The notes below the pieces were generated by a model, which saw only the letters and a program-made list of their open reading frames with translations, did no database searches and had not been told where the DNA came from. Below, in pieces: positions 7,280 through 15,609 of a DNA stretch of 24,533 nt. Numbering within the stretch: position 1 is the first letter of the stretch; each line of letters starts with the position of its first letter. The translations under genes and the position numbers were made by a program. Source of the stretch: Roseburia_C sp051879315 (GTDB lineage: Bacteria > Bacillota > Clostridia > Lachnospirales > Lachnospiraceae); assembly GCA_051879315.1 (NCBI GenBank), contig JBJELW010000049.1, positions 1-24,533 on the forward strand, in the 5' to 3' direction.

Positions 7280-8560
7280 ATGAAGAAGGAACCGTTTGTA
7301 ACAAAGGAGCAGATCGAAGAGATCGCAAAGACCTATCCCACCCCTTTCCATCTCTATGATGAGGCAGGAATCCGAAAGAATGCCCAGGCAGTGAAGGAAG
7401 CATTTTCATGGAATCCGGGATTTCGCGAGTATTTTGCGGTGAAGGCAACTCCCAATCCGTTTATTTTAAATATCTTAAAGGAATATGACTGTGGCTGTGA
7501 TTGTGCATCCATTACGGAGTTGATGCTGGCAGATTCCCAGGGATTTGACGGAAGTCATATTATGTTTTCCTCCAATGATACCCCGGCCAATGAGTTCAAG
7601 TTCGCAGACGAAATCGGTGCCATCATCAACCTGGATGATTTTACCCACATTGACTTTCTGGAGAAGACCATCGGAAAGATCCCTGAGACCATCAGCTGTC
7701 GTTACAATCCGGGCGGTGTGTTCAAGATGAGCAACGGCATTATGGACAACCCGGGAGATGCCAAGTATGGTTTTACTACAGAGCAGCTGTTTGAAGGCTT
7801 TAAGGTGTTAAAGGAGAAAGGTGCAAAACATTTCGGTATTCATGCATTTTTAGCAAGCAATACGGTGACCAACGAGTATTATCCCATGTTGGCAAAGCAG
7901 CTCTTTGAGGTGGCTGTGAAGCTGAAAAATGAAGTGGGCTGTGATATTAAGTTCATCAATCTGTCCGGCGGCGTGGGTGTGGCTTACACACCGGATCAGA
8001 CACCCAATGATATTCATGCCATCGGTGAGGGTGTCCGCAAGGTATATGAGGAGATTTTAGTTCCGGCAGGAATGGGAGATGTGGCAATCTTTACTGAGAT
8101 GGGACGTTTTATGCTGGCTCCCTATGGCTGCTTAGTAACCCAGGCCATTCATGAGAAGCACACCCATAAGGAGTACATCGGAGTAGATGCCTGTGCAGTA
8201 AACCTGATGCGCCCAGCCATTTACGGGGCATATCATCACATTACCGTATTGGGGAAGGAAGATGCCCCCTGTGATCACAAGTATGATGTGACCGGATCCC
8301 TCTGTGAGAACAACGATAAGTTTGCGGTGGACCGTATGCTTCCGAAGATTGACATGGGAGACTATTTAGTAATCCACGATACCGGTGCCCACGGATTTTC
8401 CATGGGATATAATTACAACGGTAAGTTAAAGTCAGCGGAGCTGCTCTTAAAAGAGGATGGTTCCGTACAGATGATCCGCCGGGCAGAGACACCGGACGAT
8501 TATTTTGCAACGTTTGACTGCTTTGATATTCTGAAAAATATGAAGCACCCGGAGAAATAA
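7280..8560 (+). CDS. lysA: Diaminopimelate decarboxylase (fold III PLP decarboxylase)
   Basis: A 426-residue cytosolic PLP enzyme that probably decarboxylates meso-diaminopimelate to lysine, the last step of lysine synthesis. The N-terminal TIM barrel carries the PLP lysine in YFAVKATPNP (K55), a pocket histidine in FGIHAF (H188), the glycine loop NLSGGVGV (227-234) that holds the PLP phosphate, and FTEMGRFM (271-278). The C-terminal beta domain carries GSLCENND with C342, the catalytic cysteine that acts across the dimer, and the GYNYNGK end motif. AAGGAG precedes the ATG; a terminator follows. No other lysine gene is adjacent. Carboxynorspermidine and other amino-acid decarboxylases share this fold, so substrate is inferred from similarity and is less certain than the family. 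Confidence 0.85.
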   Translation: MKKEPFVTKEQIEEIAKTYPTPFHLYDEAGIRKNAQAVKEAFSWNPGFREYFAVKATPNPFILNILKEYDCGCDCASITELMLADSQGFDGSHIMFSSNDTPANEFKFADEIGAIINLDDFTHIDFLEKTIGKIPETISCRYNPGGVFKMSNGIMDNPGDAKYGFTTEQLFEGFKVLKEKGAKHFGIHAFLASNTVTNEYYPMLAKQLFEVAVKLKNEVGCDIKFINLSGGVGVAYTPDQTPNDIHAIGEGVRKVYEEILVPAGMGDVAIFTEMGRFMLAPYGCLVTQAIHEKHTHKEYIGVDACAVNLMRPAIYGAYHHITVLGKEDAPCDHKYDVTGSLCENNDKFAVDRMLPKIDMGDYLVIHDTGAHGFSMGYNYNGKLKSAELLLKEDGSVQMIRRAETPDDYFATFDCFDILKNMKHPEK

Positions 8561-8570
8561 ATATAATAGA

Positions 8571-8609
8571 AAAACCGCAAGTCCTGAAAAGGACCTGCGG
8601 TTTTTTTTG
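8571..8609. terminator. Bidirectional intrinsic terminator
   Basis: AAAACCGCA-AGTCC pairs with GGAC-c-TGCGGTTTT around a TGAAAA-type loop. Eight T follow on the plus strand, serving lysA; five T follow on the minus strand, serving the tRNA. It sits between two convergent genes. Confidence 0.9.
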
Positions 8610-8613
8610 TGAA

Positions 8614-8697
8614 TGCCGGTGGCGGGACTTGAACCCGCACTCTGTTGCCAGAAACAGATTTTGAGTCTGCCTCGTCTGCCAATTCCGACACACCGGC
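8614..8697 (-). tRNA. tRNA-Leu, anticodon CAA
   Basis: Read on the minus strand, the 84-nt sequence starts GCCGGTG and ends CACCGGC plus discriminator A, giving a full 7-bp acceptor stem. The anticodon loop is CTCAAAA between GCAGA and TCTGT, so the anticodon is CAA (reads UUG). A long variable arm (TCTG gcaa CAGA) is typical of class II tRNA-Leu. The T arm GCGGGTTCAAGTCCCGC is canonical. The 3' CCA is not encoded, so it must be added by the CCA enzyme. Confidence 0.95.
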
Positions 8698-8726
8698 GAA
8701 TGTTCGTAATCACTCGAACAAACGAT

Positions 8727-8755
8727 ATAATAGCATACTTTTTTTGAATTGGCAA
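8727..8755 (-). promoter_or_regulatory. Promoter of tRNA-Leu
   Basis: On the minus strand TTGCCA (8750-8755) and TATTAT (8727-8732) are 17 nt apart, about 30 nt before the mature 5' end. Between them and the tRNA lies an inverted repeat TGTTCG/CGAACA (8701-8720) that would be in the 5' leader. Confidence 0.7.
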
Positions 8756-8793
8756 GAAAAACATTTCAGTTTTTGGAAATAGCGTTATGTTTA

Positions 8794-8822
8794 TTGACAA
8801 AAGTTATCGTATATGATAACTT
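8794..8822 (+). promoter_or_regulatory. Promoter with palindromic operator for the XRE gene pair
   Basis: A perfect TTGACA -35 box (8794-8799) is followed after 17 nt by a weak TAACTT -10. The inverted repeat AAGTTATC-GTATAT-GATAACTT (8801-8822) fills the spacer and -10 region. Such placement would let a bound dimer block polymerase; the XRE protein encoded 100 nt downstream is the likely ligand. Confidence 0.65.
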
Positions 8823-8925
8823 TTTGGTTGGACGGGAAATTTCAGAATTCCCAATCGAGAGGGACAGAGAGAAGAAGCGAAGGGGAAGTGTTTCTTTTCT
8901 GCCTGAAAGTGAGGAAGAAGGACGG

Positions 8926-9159
8926 ATGAAGACCAACAATAAGGGACGTCCCACAGCCCGCGCCGACGTAGTACGCCAGCTGAAGGAGACCAGGAAGGAA
9001 CTGCATCTGACACAAGAGGTTTTAGCAGAGCGGGCAGGTACAAAAAAATCCAATATTTCGCGACTGGAAAGCGGCACTTATAATCCCAGTCTGGATTTTT
9101 TGGTGAAAGTGGCAGGATGCATGGGGAAAACATTACAGATTACCGTAACGGATGAATGA
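8926..9159 (+). CDS. Small XRE/Cro-type HTH regulator
   Basis: A 77-residue protein made of little more than one helix-turn-helix domain. The Cro/C1 fold spans about 16-70, with the recognition unit LTQEVLAERAGTKKSNISRLESG at 28-50. It ends in a short strand (LQITVTDE) of the kind used for dimerisation in HigA/HipB-like regulators. The start at 8926 is chosen because GAAGAAGGA precedes it and the HTH begins soon after; an open frame back to 8749 runs through the promoter and is rejected. About 100 nt upstream is a palindrome overlapping the promoter, so autorepression is likely. It is followed after 13 nt by a basic 97-residue protein, making a compact two-gene unit that resembles toxin-antitoxin operons in shape, though no toxin family is recognised. 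Confidence 0.85.
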   Translation: MKTNNKGRPTARADVVRQLKETRKELHLTQEVLAERAGTKKSNISRLESGTYNPSLDFLVKVAGCMGKTLQITVTDE

Positions 9160-9172
9160 GGGAGGGTTTTAC

Positions 9173-9466
9173 ATGGCAGCAAAAAAGAAACCAAAGACAC
9201 TGGGGAAGCATATTGACAAGGATATTGAACTGTGCCGTACCACCAATCCGGTGGTCAGCAATGAGCTGGTGCACATGTTCATTGCATATGAGATCCCTTT
9301 TACACAGAACTGGCAGAGGGTGCCGTTTTTAAAGCGGGAGGAATATAAGGGGGCCAGAGAGGTGTGTGTGATCCGCACCCACCGCACCCAGTATTCCCGG
9401 GCCAGAAAAGTCTTAGACCGTATGGAAGCGTCCACCAGATCCCGTATCATGTTGCACGCAGTGTAA
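9173..9466 (+). CDS. Conserved-looking basic 97-residue protein of unknown function
   Basis: I do not recognise a family. The protein is strongly basic, beginning MAAKKKPKTLGKHIDKD, with a central stretch VVSNELVHMFIAYEIPFTQNW (about 27-47) and an arginine-rich C-terminal half (VIRTHRTQYSRARKVLDRM, about 66-84). No signal peptide or membrane helix is visible. The start at 9173 is supported by GGGAGG; an ATG at 9152 overlapping the preceding stop is less well placed. It is the second gene behind the operator and XRE regulator, 13 nt from that stop, so the two are surely cotranscribed. Possibilities are a nucleic-acid-binding partner, or the effector of a toxin-antitoxin-like pair. No catalytic motif supports either. 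Confidence 0.6.
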   Translation: MAAKKKPKTLGKHIDKDIELCRTTNPVVSNELVHMFIAYEIPFTQNWQRVPFLKREEYKGAREVCVIRTHRTQYSRARKVLDRMEASTRSRIMLHAV

Positions 9467-9552
9467 GAAGTTGAACTGGATGGATTTGTGCGGAACAGCA
9501 TAAATAGTGTGATAAGGTGGATTAAGCAAAGTCTATTGGAAAGGAAGAAAAA

Positions 9553-9951
9553 ATGGAAGATTTATTGCAGACATTTCCCAATAAAGAAGCTTTTGATGCA
9601 TTTTTTGTGGAAAATTTTAAGCCCATGACCTACGATGATATGAAGGAGGGACTGGAAGAGCTGGTAAAGCAGGAGGGATTGGATATCTTTGAGAAGTCTT
9701 ATGTGGACAAGGTTAATAAGTCCGATTTTATGGAGCATCTGTCCCAGGCGGCCCGTTTTGCATTTGACGAGGCCATGACAGAAGCATTTTATGAGAAGAA
9801 TCCGGAGATCTATGAAGCTGCATTCGGAATTTTTGAACTGGCTCCGGACCGGGCGAAGGAGATTGCATATACTTTTCACAAGAGCTATCAGGAAATTTTT
9901 GAAGAGGGTATGAACTGCATGTTTGATGCAGTGATTGCGCCACTTCTGTAA
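9553..9951 (+). CDS. Acidic 132-residue protein of unknown function
   Basis: Family not recognised. The protein is acidic and probably all-helical, rich in E, F, A and K, with segments such as NKEAFDAFFVENFKPM (10-25), KSDFMEHLSQAARFAFDEAM and ERAKEIAYTFHK-like stretches. It has no signal peptide, no membrane helix and no metal or nucleotide motif. GGAAAGGAAG lies just before the ATG and the frame shows ordinary codon use for this window, so it is likely a real gene. It lies 86 nt after the XRE pair, without a clear terminator between, and converges on the flippase gene with only 29 nt separating the stops. Confidence 0.6.
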   Translation: MEDLLQTFPNKEAFDAFFVENFKPMTYDDMKEGLEELVKQEGLDIFEKSYVDKVNKSDFMEHLSQAARFAFDEAMTEAFYEKNPEIYEAAFGIFELAPDRAKEIAYTFHKSYQEIFEEGMNCMFDAVIAPLL

Positions 9952-9980
9952 AAATATTTCTGTCCGGCAGGCATACACAT

Positions 9981-11294
9981 TTACTGGGAAGAAAAATCCG
10001 GTTTGGTGCAGAACCGGATGCAAAGCCCTGCCACCAACAGATGACTGGCCAGCATGGCATAAAGATAACTGCGGATTCCGTAAGCGGGTATCAGGAAAAA
10101 GATACAGAGGATCCGCAGGGCACAGCCTCCCAGATTGATGCAAAAAGCGGTGCCCGGTTTCCCCAGCCCGTGAAGTATGGAGGCGAGGGTTTGGGACAGA
10201 TAGAGAAAGGGACAGATCCAGCTTAAAATTCGGATAAAATTGCCGGCCAGTGTGTTGTGGAAGACATATTGTCCGATAAAACTGCCGGTGATCAGGAAAA
10301 ATCCGGTGCAGGCGAAGCCTAAAAGAAGACAGTATGTGATGGTTTTTCGGGTGGCAATCCGGACCAGACGCAGATCCTTTTTTGCCACTGCCTCGGAGAT
10401 GGTGGGCATCAGCAGCACGGACACGGAATTGGTCAGAGCGCTGGGAAATAAGATCATGGGTATTGCCATACCGGTGAGGATGCCGAATACACTGAGAGCC
10501 TCAGAGTCACTGTAGCCGAAGGCTTTCAGTTGCAGAGGGATCATAATAGATTCTACACTGGAAAAAGCATGATATGTGACATGATTGGCGGTGAGGGGAG
10601 CAGCGAAAACTGCCACCTGGCGCAGGGCAGTAAAAAACTCCCTGCACAATTTTTCCAGACGCAGACAGGTCAGGGAAATTAACATGGAGGCAAATTCGCC
10701 ACAGACAATGCCCCACACAGCCATGGCGGGAGTAGGAGCCATCTGTTTTTGGGCATAGATTTTTACCAGCAGATATATGGAAAATACGCGGACACTTTGT
10801 TCCGCTAATTGTGTGACAGCCGGAATGGCTGTCTTTTTTTGCCCGTAATAGTAGCCGTTGATGCAGGAGTGGATGCAGGCAAAAGGCAGGGCGTAGGTGA
10901 CAATGCGTAGCAAAGCACTGCAACGGGGCTCATCCAGTATGGTTGCTGCCAGCTGATCGGAGAAACAATATATGGGGATGCAAGCCAGCAGTGACATGAC
11001 CAGAGACAGACACAGCCCTGCATACAAATATTGTATGGGCTTCTTTAATCCGGTTTGGCCGGAGGCGGCAGCCACATTACGGGAGATTGCGGTCTGGATG
11101 CCGGATGCGGAGAAGGCGATACCCATGGCATAAATTGGAAAAATCAATTGATAGATGCCCATTCCTTCTGCACCGATTGTGCGGGAGAGGAATATTTTAA
11201 AGAAAAAGCCTATGACCTTGCTCAACAGACCGGTAATGGTCAAAAGAAGAGTGCCGCTGATCAAGGGATTATGTAAAAGCTTTGAAATACGCAT
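9981..11294 (-). CDS. MOP-superfamily flippase (SpoVB/MurJ/Wzx-like)
   Basis: A 437-residue integral membrane protein with about 12-14 hydrophobic helices spread over its whole length. The opening, PLISGTLLLTITGLLSKVIGFFFKIFLSRTIGAEGMGIYQLIFPIY (residues about 9-53), is typical of SpoVB and other polysaccharide or lipid II flippases: a first helix, then the G-x-E/G-x-x-G-xYQ loop. Such proteins move undecaprenyl-linked sugars across the membrane. The start at 11294 is chosen because GAGGTG lies 4-5 nt before it; a 21-residue longer frame to 11357 reaches into the divergent gene's control region. It is transcribed away from the cysteine desulfurase gene, with 76 nt between them. It could be a sporulation gene (spoVB) or handle the surface glycan suggested by the 16557-21611 genes; the sequence alone does not decide. 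Confidence 0.85.
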   Translation of the reverse strand: MRISKLLHNPLISGTLLLTITGLLSKVIGFFFKIFLSRTIGAEGMGIYQLIFPIYAMGIAFSASGIQTAISRNVAAASGQTGLKKPIQYLYAGLCLSLVMSLLACIPIYCFSDQLAATILDEPRCSALLRIVTYALPFACIHSCINGYYYGQKKTAIPAVTQLAEQSVRVFSIYLLVKIYAQKQMAPTPAMAVWGIVCGEFASMLISLTCLRLEKLCREFFTALRQVAVFAAPLTANHVTYHAFSSVESIMIPLQLKAFGYSDSEALSVFGILTGMAIPMILFPSALTNSVSVLLMPTISEAVAKKDLRLVRIATRKTITYCLLLGFACTGFFLITGSFIGQYVFHNTLAGNFIRILSWICPFLYLSQTLASILHGLGKPGTAFCINLGGCALRILCIFFLIPAYGIRSYLYAMLASHLLVAGLCIRFCTKPDFSSQ

Positions 11295-11370
11295 GGAGCA
11301 CCTCATAGCCTTTTTTTGCAGTATATGCCTTATGGACAGAGGTAAGAACTTTATCATTAGGGAGGATTAT

Positions 11371-12573
11371 ATGAAAGGAGACTGGGATCATTCAAATAGA
11401 AACAACGACGATAAATCGGGCTCCCCGAGACTGATTTATCTTGATAATGCTGCCACGACGCCCACGGCGCCGGAGGTGATCGAAGCTATGCTGCCGTTTT
11501 ATGAAAATCGTTATGGCAATCCATCGGCCACCTATGATCTGGGACAGAAAAGTAAAAATGCCATCGAGGAGACAAGGGAGCGCATTGCCGCATCCCTGGG
11601 TGCCATGCCAGAAGAAATTTATTTTACGGCGGGAGGTAGTGAATCAGATAACTGGGCACTGAAAGGCGTTGCGGAGGGGCTGGGATTTCGGGGAAACCAT
11701 ATTATCACCAGCAAAATCGAACACCATGCGGTATTGCGGAGCTGCGAATACCTGGAACAGAACGGGTACGATGTCACTTATCTGGATGTGGATGAATGGG
11801 GGATGGTATCTGTAGAACAGCTGCGCCGGGCCATCCGTCCGGAAACAATATTGATTTCTGTTATGGCGGCAAACAATGAAATGGGGACCATCCAGCCCAT
11901 TGCACAGATTGGCGCCATTGCCCGTCGTTATGGAATTCCTTTTCACACGGATGCGGTGCAGGCTTATGCCCAGATTCCCATTCAGGTAAAAAACCAGCGC
12001 ATCGACATGCTCAGCGCCAGCGCCCATAAATTTCGGGGACCAAAGGGAGTGGGATTCCTCTATGTGCGGGAAAATAAAAGGATTCCGCCCCTGATCCACG
12101 GAGGCGGACAGGAACGGCGGGTGCGGGCCGGAACGGAAAATGTGCCGGGAATTGTGGGGATGGGGAAAGCGGTGGAACTGGCTATGGCATCCCTGCAAAA
12201 GCGGCTGATGGAAGAAAGCAGGATGCGGGATTATCTCATCGATCAGATTCTTAAGACTATACCGGATTGCAGACTCAACGGAAGCCGGAGTAATCGCCTG
12301 CCAAACAATGCGGATTTCTGTTTTGCCGGAATCGAAGGCGGGAATCTTTTAGTCATGCTGGATGCAGATGGCATCTGTGCCTCTGCTGGTTCTGCCTGCA
12401 GCAGCGGGGATGCAAAGCCTTCCCATGTGTTGACGGCCATGGGGATTTCTGAAGAACTCTGCCGGGGCGCAATCCGGCTTACCATAAATGAAAGCATCAC
12501 AAAGGAGCAGATCGATTTTGTGGTGAAAAAAATGGCAGAAAATATCTCGATACTGCGGGGCGGCGCATCTTGA
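11371..12573 (+). CDS. Cysteine desulfurase (NifS/IscS class)
   Basis: A 400-residue PLP enzyme that takes sulfur from cysteine as an enzyme-bound persulfide, leaving alanine. Motifs in order: YLDNAATTP (23-31), GGSESDNWALKG (88-99), EHHAV with the PLP-stacking histidine (118-119), AANNEMGT (166-173), HTDAVQ (192-197), SASAHKFRGPKG with PLP lysine K220, RVRAGTENV (250-258) and the mobile loop SAGSACSSGDA with catalytic C343. The start at 11371 follows AGGGAGGA; the longer open frame upstream covers the flippase gene's start and is rejected. mnmA follows 61 nt later. This NifS-MnmA pairing is known from Bacillus (YrvO-MnmA), where the desulfurase is dedicated to tRNA thiolation. No scaffold gene such as iscU is near, in line with that role. 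Confidence 0.93.
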   Translation: MKGDWDHSNRNNDDKSGSPRLIYLDNAATTPTAPEVIEAMLPFYENRYGNPSATYDLGQKSKNAIEETRERIAASLGAMPEEIYFTAGGSESDNWALKGVAEGLGFRGNHIITSKIEHHAVLRSCEYLEQNGYDVTYLDVDEWGMVSVEQLRRAIRPETILISVMAANNEMGTIQPIAQIGAIARRYGIPFHTDAVQAYAQIPIQVKNQRIDMLSASAHKFRGPKGVGFLYVRENKRIPPLIHGGGQERRVRAGTENVPGIVGMGKAVELAMASLQKRLMEESRMRDYLIDQILKTIPDCRLNGSRSNRLPNNADFCFAGIEGGNLLVMLDADGICASAGSACSSGDAKPSHVLTAMGISEELCRGAIRLTINESITKEQIDFVVKKMAENISILRGGAS

Positions 12574-12634
12574 CTTGCCCCAGTAAAGTCAGTATGATTA
12601 AAACACAGAGAAAGAAATACGCATGAGGTAGAAT

Positions 12635-13711
12635 ATGAAGAAAAAAGTAGTGGTGGGCATGTCCGGAGGAGTGGATTCCTCCGTGGCAGCCTATCTTTTG
12701 AAAGAACAGGGATACGATGTAATCGGTGTCACCATGCAGATCTGGCAGGATGAAGAGGAAACTGTTATGGAAGAAAACGGCGGCTGCTGCGGACTCAGTG
12801 CAGTGGATGATGCCAGAAGGGTGGCGGACCGGCTGGGAATATCCTATTATGTCATGAATTTTAAACGGGAGTTTCGGGCAAATGTCATGGACTATTTTGT
12901 GCAGGAATATCTGGCCGGACGCACACCTAATCCCTGTATTGCATGCAATCGGTATGTGAAATGGGAGTCCCTTTTGCAGCGGAGCCTGGAGATCGGGGCA
13001 GATTACATTGCCACAGGCCACTACGCCAGAGTGGAGCAGTTGGCAAACGGCAGATATGCCATAGCAAAGTCCGTGACAGCGGAGAAGGACCAGACCTATG
13101 CTCTTTATAATCTGACCCAGGAACAGCTGTCCCATACTCTGATGCCCGTGGGGGCTTACCACAAAGAGGAAATCCGGAGGATTGCGGAGGAGATTGGCCT
13201 TACGGTGGCCCACAAGAAGGATAGCCAGGAAATCTGTTTTATTCCGGATCACGATTATGCCGCTTTTATTGAGCGGGAGATGAACGGAAATGTACCTGGG
13301 CCCGGAAATTTTGTATCTCCACAGGGTGAGATTTTAGGTCGACACAAAGGAATCACCCACTATACCATCGGTCAGCGGCGGGGCTTAAATCTGGCCTTTG
13401 GCCAGCGGGCCTTTGTGACAGAGATTCGTCCGGAAACCAATGAAGTGGTGATTGGCGGATCAGAGGATGTATTTACGGATACAGTAGAGGCAGATCATGT
13501 GCACTTTATGGCTTTGCCGGATTTCCCGGAGGGAATTCGTCTCCTGGGCAAGATCCGCTACGGACATCAGGGATGCATGTGTCGGGTGGAGCGGATCGGG
13601 GAGGATCGCATCCGCTGTCATTTTGAGGAGCCGGTGCGGGCTGCTACACCGGGACAGGCACTGGTACTGTATGACGGGGATTATGTTGCAGGAGGAGGCA
13701 GAATACGATGA
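12635..13711 (+). CDS. mnmA: tRNA-specific 2-thiouridylase MnmA
   Basis: A 358-residue cytosolic enzyme that thiolates U34 of tRNA-Lys, -Glu and -Gln at position 2, using ATP and sulfur from a desulfurase. The PP-loop MSGGVDSS lies at 9-16. The catalytic cysteine pair is C101 (NPCIACN) and C201 (QEICFIPD), matching E. coli C102/C199. GHYARV (128-133), KDQTYAL (151-157) and TIGQRRGLNLA further on are family signatures, and the C-terminal beta-barrel ends near the stop. GAGGTAG precedes the ATG. The stop overlaps the next start as ATGA, coupling mnmA to lacL, an unusual partner. The short stretch AAAACACAGAGAA upstream also occurs before aroK, probably by chance. Confidence 0.95.
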   Translation: MKKKVVVGMSGGVDSSVAAYLLKEQGYDVIGVTMQIWQDEEETVMEENGGCCGLSAVDDARRVADRLGISYYVMNFKREFRANVMDYFVQEYLAGRTPNPCIACNRYVKWESLLQRSLEIGADYIATGHYARVEQLANGRYAIAKSVTAEKDQTYALYNLTQEQLSHTLMPVGAYHKEEIRRIAEEIGLTVAHKKDSQEICFIPDHDYAAFIEREMNGNVPGPGNFVSPQGEILGRHKGITHYTIGQRRGLNLAFGQRAFVTEIRPETNEVVIGGSEDVFTDTVEADHVHFMALPDFPEGIRLLGKIRYGHQGCMCRVERIGEDRIRCHFEEPVRAATPGQALVLYDGDYVAGGGRIR

Positions 13712-15609
13712 AAGAGGATCTGAGAATTGCAGAGCAATCATGGTTAGATGATCCGGAAGTTTTCCGTGTAAATCAGATACCCGCCCGAAGTGATCACAAG
13801 TGGTATGCGGACAGAAAATCATACGAGATGGGAGGAAAAACCCATGAGATCTGCCTGGATGGCATGTGGAAATTTCACTATGCGAAATGTCCCATGGAGC
13901 GGCCGGCGGATTTTTACCGGGCGGATTATGATACGTCAGGCTGGGATGACATCCGGGTGCCGGGACATATTCAGCTGGCGGGATATGATCAGATCCAGTA
14001 CATCAATAATCTGTTTCCATGGGAGGGACATATGTTCCGCAGACCGGCCTATATTCTGGATGAGACGGACCGAAAAGAAGGTTCTTTCAGCCAGGCAGAA
14101 GACAATGCGGTGGGTTCCTATGTGACCCGGTTCGACCTGCCGCAGAATTTTTGGGGAAAGCGGATCAGCATCTGTTTTGAGGGAATGGAACAGGCGGGCT
14201 ATGTATGGCTTAACGGCTCTTTTGTGGGCTATGCGGAGGACAGTTTTACCCCCTCAGAGTTTGATTTGACGCCTTATGTACGGGAGAAGGAAAATGTGCT
14301 GTGCGTACAGGTGTATAAACACTGTACTGCCTCCTATTTAGAGGATCAGGATTTTTTTCGTTTCTTTGGTATTTTCCGCAGTGTGAAACTTTATGCCAGA
14401 GAGGATCTGCATCTTGAGGATTTTTGGGCAAAAGGAATCTTTGAACAGGAGAATCATTGCGGCATATTGTCCGTGACGGTGAAAATGTCCGGAAACTGCC
14501 AGGGGAGACAGGTGGCCTGCCGCCTGCTGGACGCGGAGGGACAACCTTACTTTGAGGAGATTTTGCCGGCGCAGGAGACGATGGAATTTACCAGGCAGTG
14601 TCTGCAGCAGATACAGCCCTGGAGTCATGGGAATCCACAGCTGTATACTTTGGAACTTCTGGTTCTGGAGGAAAACGGGGACACGTTGGAGTATATCCCC
14701 TACCGGATTGGATTCCGCAAAATTGAGATAAGAGATCAGGTGATGTATTTAAACGGAAAGCGGCTGATTCTAAACGGGGTGAACCGTCATGAGTGGAATG
14801 CGGATTCCGGCAGATGCATTACCATGGCGGATATGCAGTGGGATATGGAATGTTTTCACCGAAACCATATCAACGCGGTGCGTACCTGTCATTATCCGGA
14901 TCGGTTGGAGTGGTATGGTCTGTGTGACGAAAACGGAATTTACGTCATGGCAGAGACCAATTTGGAGACTCACGGCAGTTGGCAGCGTTACGGCGGGGAT
15001 GATGCCACCTGGAACGTGCCTAATTCTTCCCCTTACTGGAGTGCAGCGGTATTGGACCGGGCAAAAACCCAGTTTGAGACCCTCAAGAACCACCCGTCGA
15101 TTCTGTTCTGGTCTTTGGGAAACGAATCTTATGCGGGGGATGTGCTGGCAGATATGAATCGCTATTATAAGGAGGCGGATGACAGCCGGCTTACCCATTA
15201 CGAAGGAGTTCATCACAACCGGCGGTATGAGGATGTGATTTCCGACGTGGAGAGCAGGATGTACGCCACACCGCAGGAAGTGATTGACTATATGGAACAG
15301 GGCCCCCGGAAACCATACCTATTGTGTGAATATATGCATTCCATGGGAAATTCTGTGGGAGGCATGGGCTCCTATATCGAACTTCTGGACCGTTATGAGT
15401 CTTATCAGGGGGGCTTTATTTGGGATTATGCAGATCAGGCGCTGCGGGTGACAGATCCGGTGACTGGACAGAAAGTGCTGTGGTACGGTGGAGATTTCGG
15501 GGACCGCTGCAGCAATTATGAATTTTCCGGAAATGGTATTGTCTTTGCAGACCGTACCGAAAAACCGGCTATGCAGGAGGTGCGTTATTACTATGGATTA
15601 CACGAATAA
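13708..15609 (+). CDS. lacL: Beta-galactosidase large subunit (GH2, LacL type)
   Basis: A 633-residue protein that is the catalytic part of a GH2 beta-galactosidase hydrolysing lactose and related beta-galactosides. Residues about 45-235 form the sugar-binding jelly roll (GYVWLNGSFVGYAEDSFTP near 164-182), about 240-335 the immunoglobulin-like domain, and 337-630 the TIM barrel. Catalytic residues are E473 (acid/base in WSLGNES) and E541 (nucleophile in LCEYMHSMGNS), matching E. coli E461 and E537; NGVNRHEWN (356-364) and ETNLETHGSW (416-425) are GH2 signatures. It ends where E. coli LacZ would continue into its last domains, which are supplied by the next gene. Its length fits Lactobacillus/Leuconostoc LacL (about 620-630). 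The cytoplasmic location fits the lack of a signal peptide. No permease or lac regulator is nearby. Confidence 0.93.
   Translation: MKEDLRIAEQSWLDDPEVFRVNQIPARSDHKWYADRKSYEMGGKTHEICLDGMWKFHYAKCPMERPADFYRADYDTSGWDDIRVPGHIQLAGYDQIQYINNLFPWEGHMFRRPAYILDETDRKEGSFSQAEDNAVGSYVTRFDLPQNFWGKRISICFEGMEQAGYVWLNGSFVGYAEDSFTPSEFDLTPYVREKENVLCVQVYKHCTASYLEDQDFFRFFGIFRSVKLYAREDLHLEDFWAKGIFEQENHCGILSVTVKMSGNCQGRQVACRLLDAEGQPYFEEILPAQETMEFTRQCLQQIQPWSHGNPQLYTLELLVLEENGDTLEYIPYRIGFRKIEIRDQVMYLNGKRLILNGVNRHEWNADSGRCITMADMQWDMECFHRNHINAVRTCHYPDRLEWYGLCDENGIYVMAETNLETHGSWQRYGGDDATWNVPNSSPYWSAAVLDRAKTQFETLKNHPSILFWSLGNESYAGDVLADMNRYYKEADDSRLTHYEGVHHNRRYEDVISDVESRMYATPQEVIDYMEQGPRKPYLLCEYMHSMGNSVGGMGSYIELLDRYESYQGGFIWDYADQALRVTDPVTGQKVLWYGGDFGDRCSNYEFSGNGIVFADRTEKPAMQEVRYYYGLHE
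15575..15582 (+). promoter_or_regulatory. Strong ribosome binding site for lacM inside lacL
   Basis: AGGAGGTG lies 10 nt before the ATG at 15593, within the last codons of lacL. It shows that the second subunit has its own start and settles which of several possible ATGs is used; an upstream in-frame ATG at 15488 has no such site. Confidence 0.85.

Noticed and set aside
8749..8925. N-terminal extension of the XRE protein
   Set aside because: The stretch contains the promoter and operator palindrome, and the ATG at 8926 has its own ribosome site.
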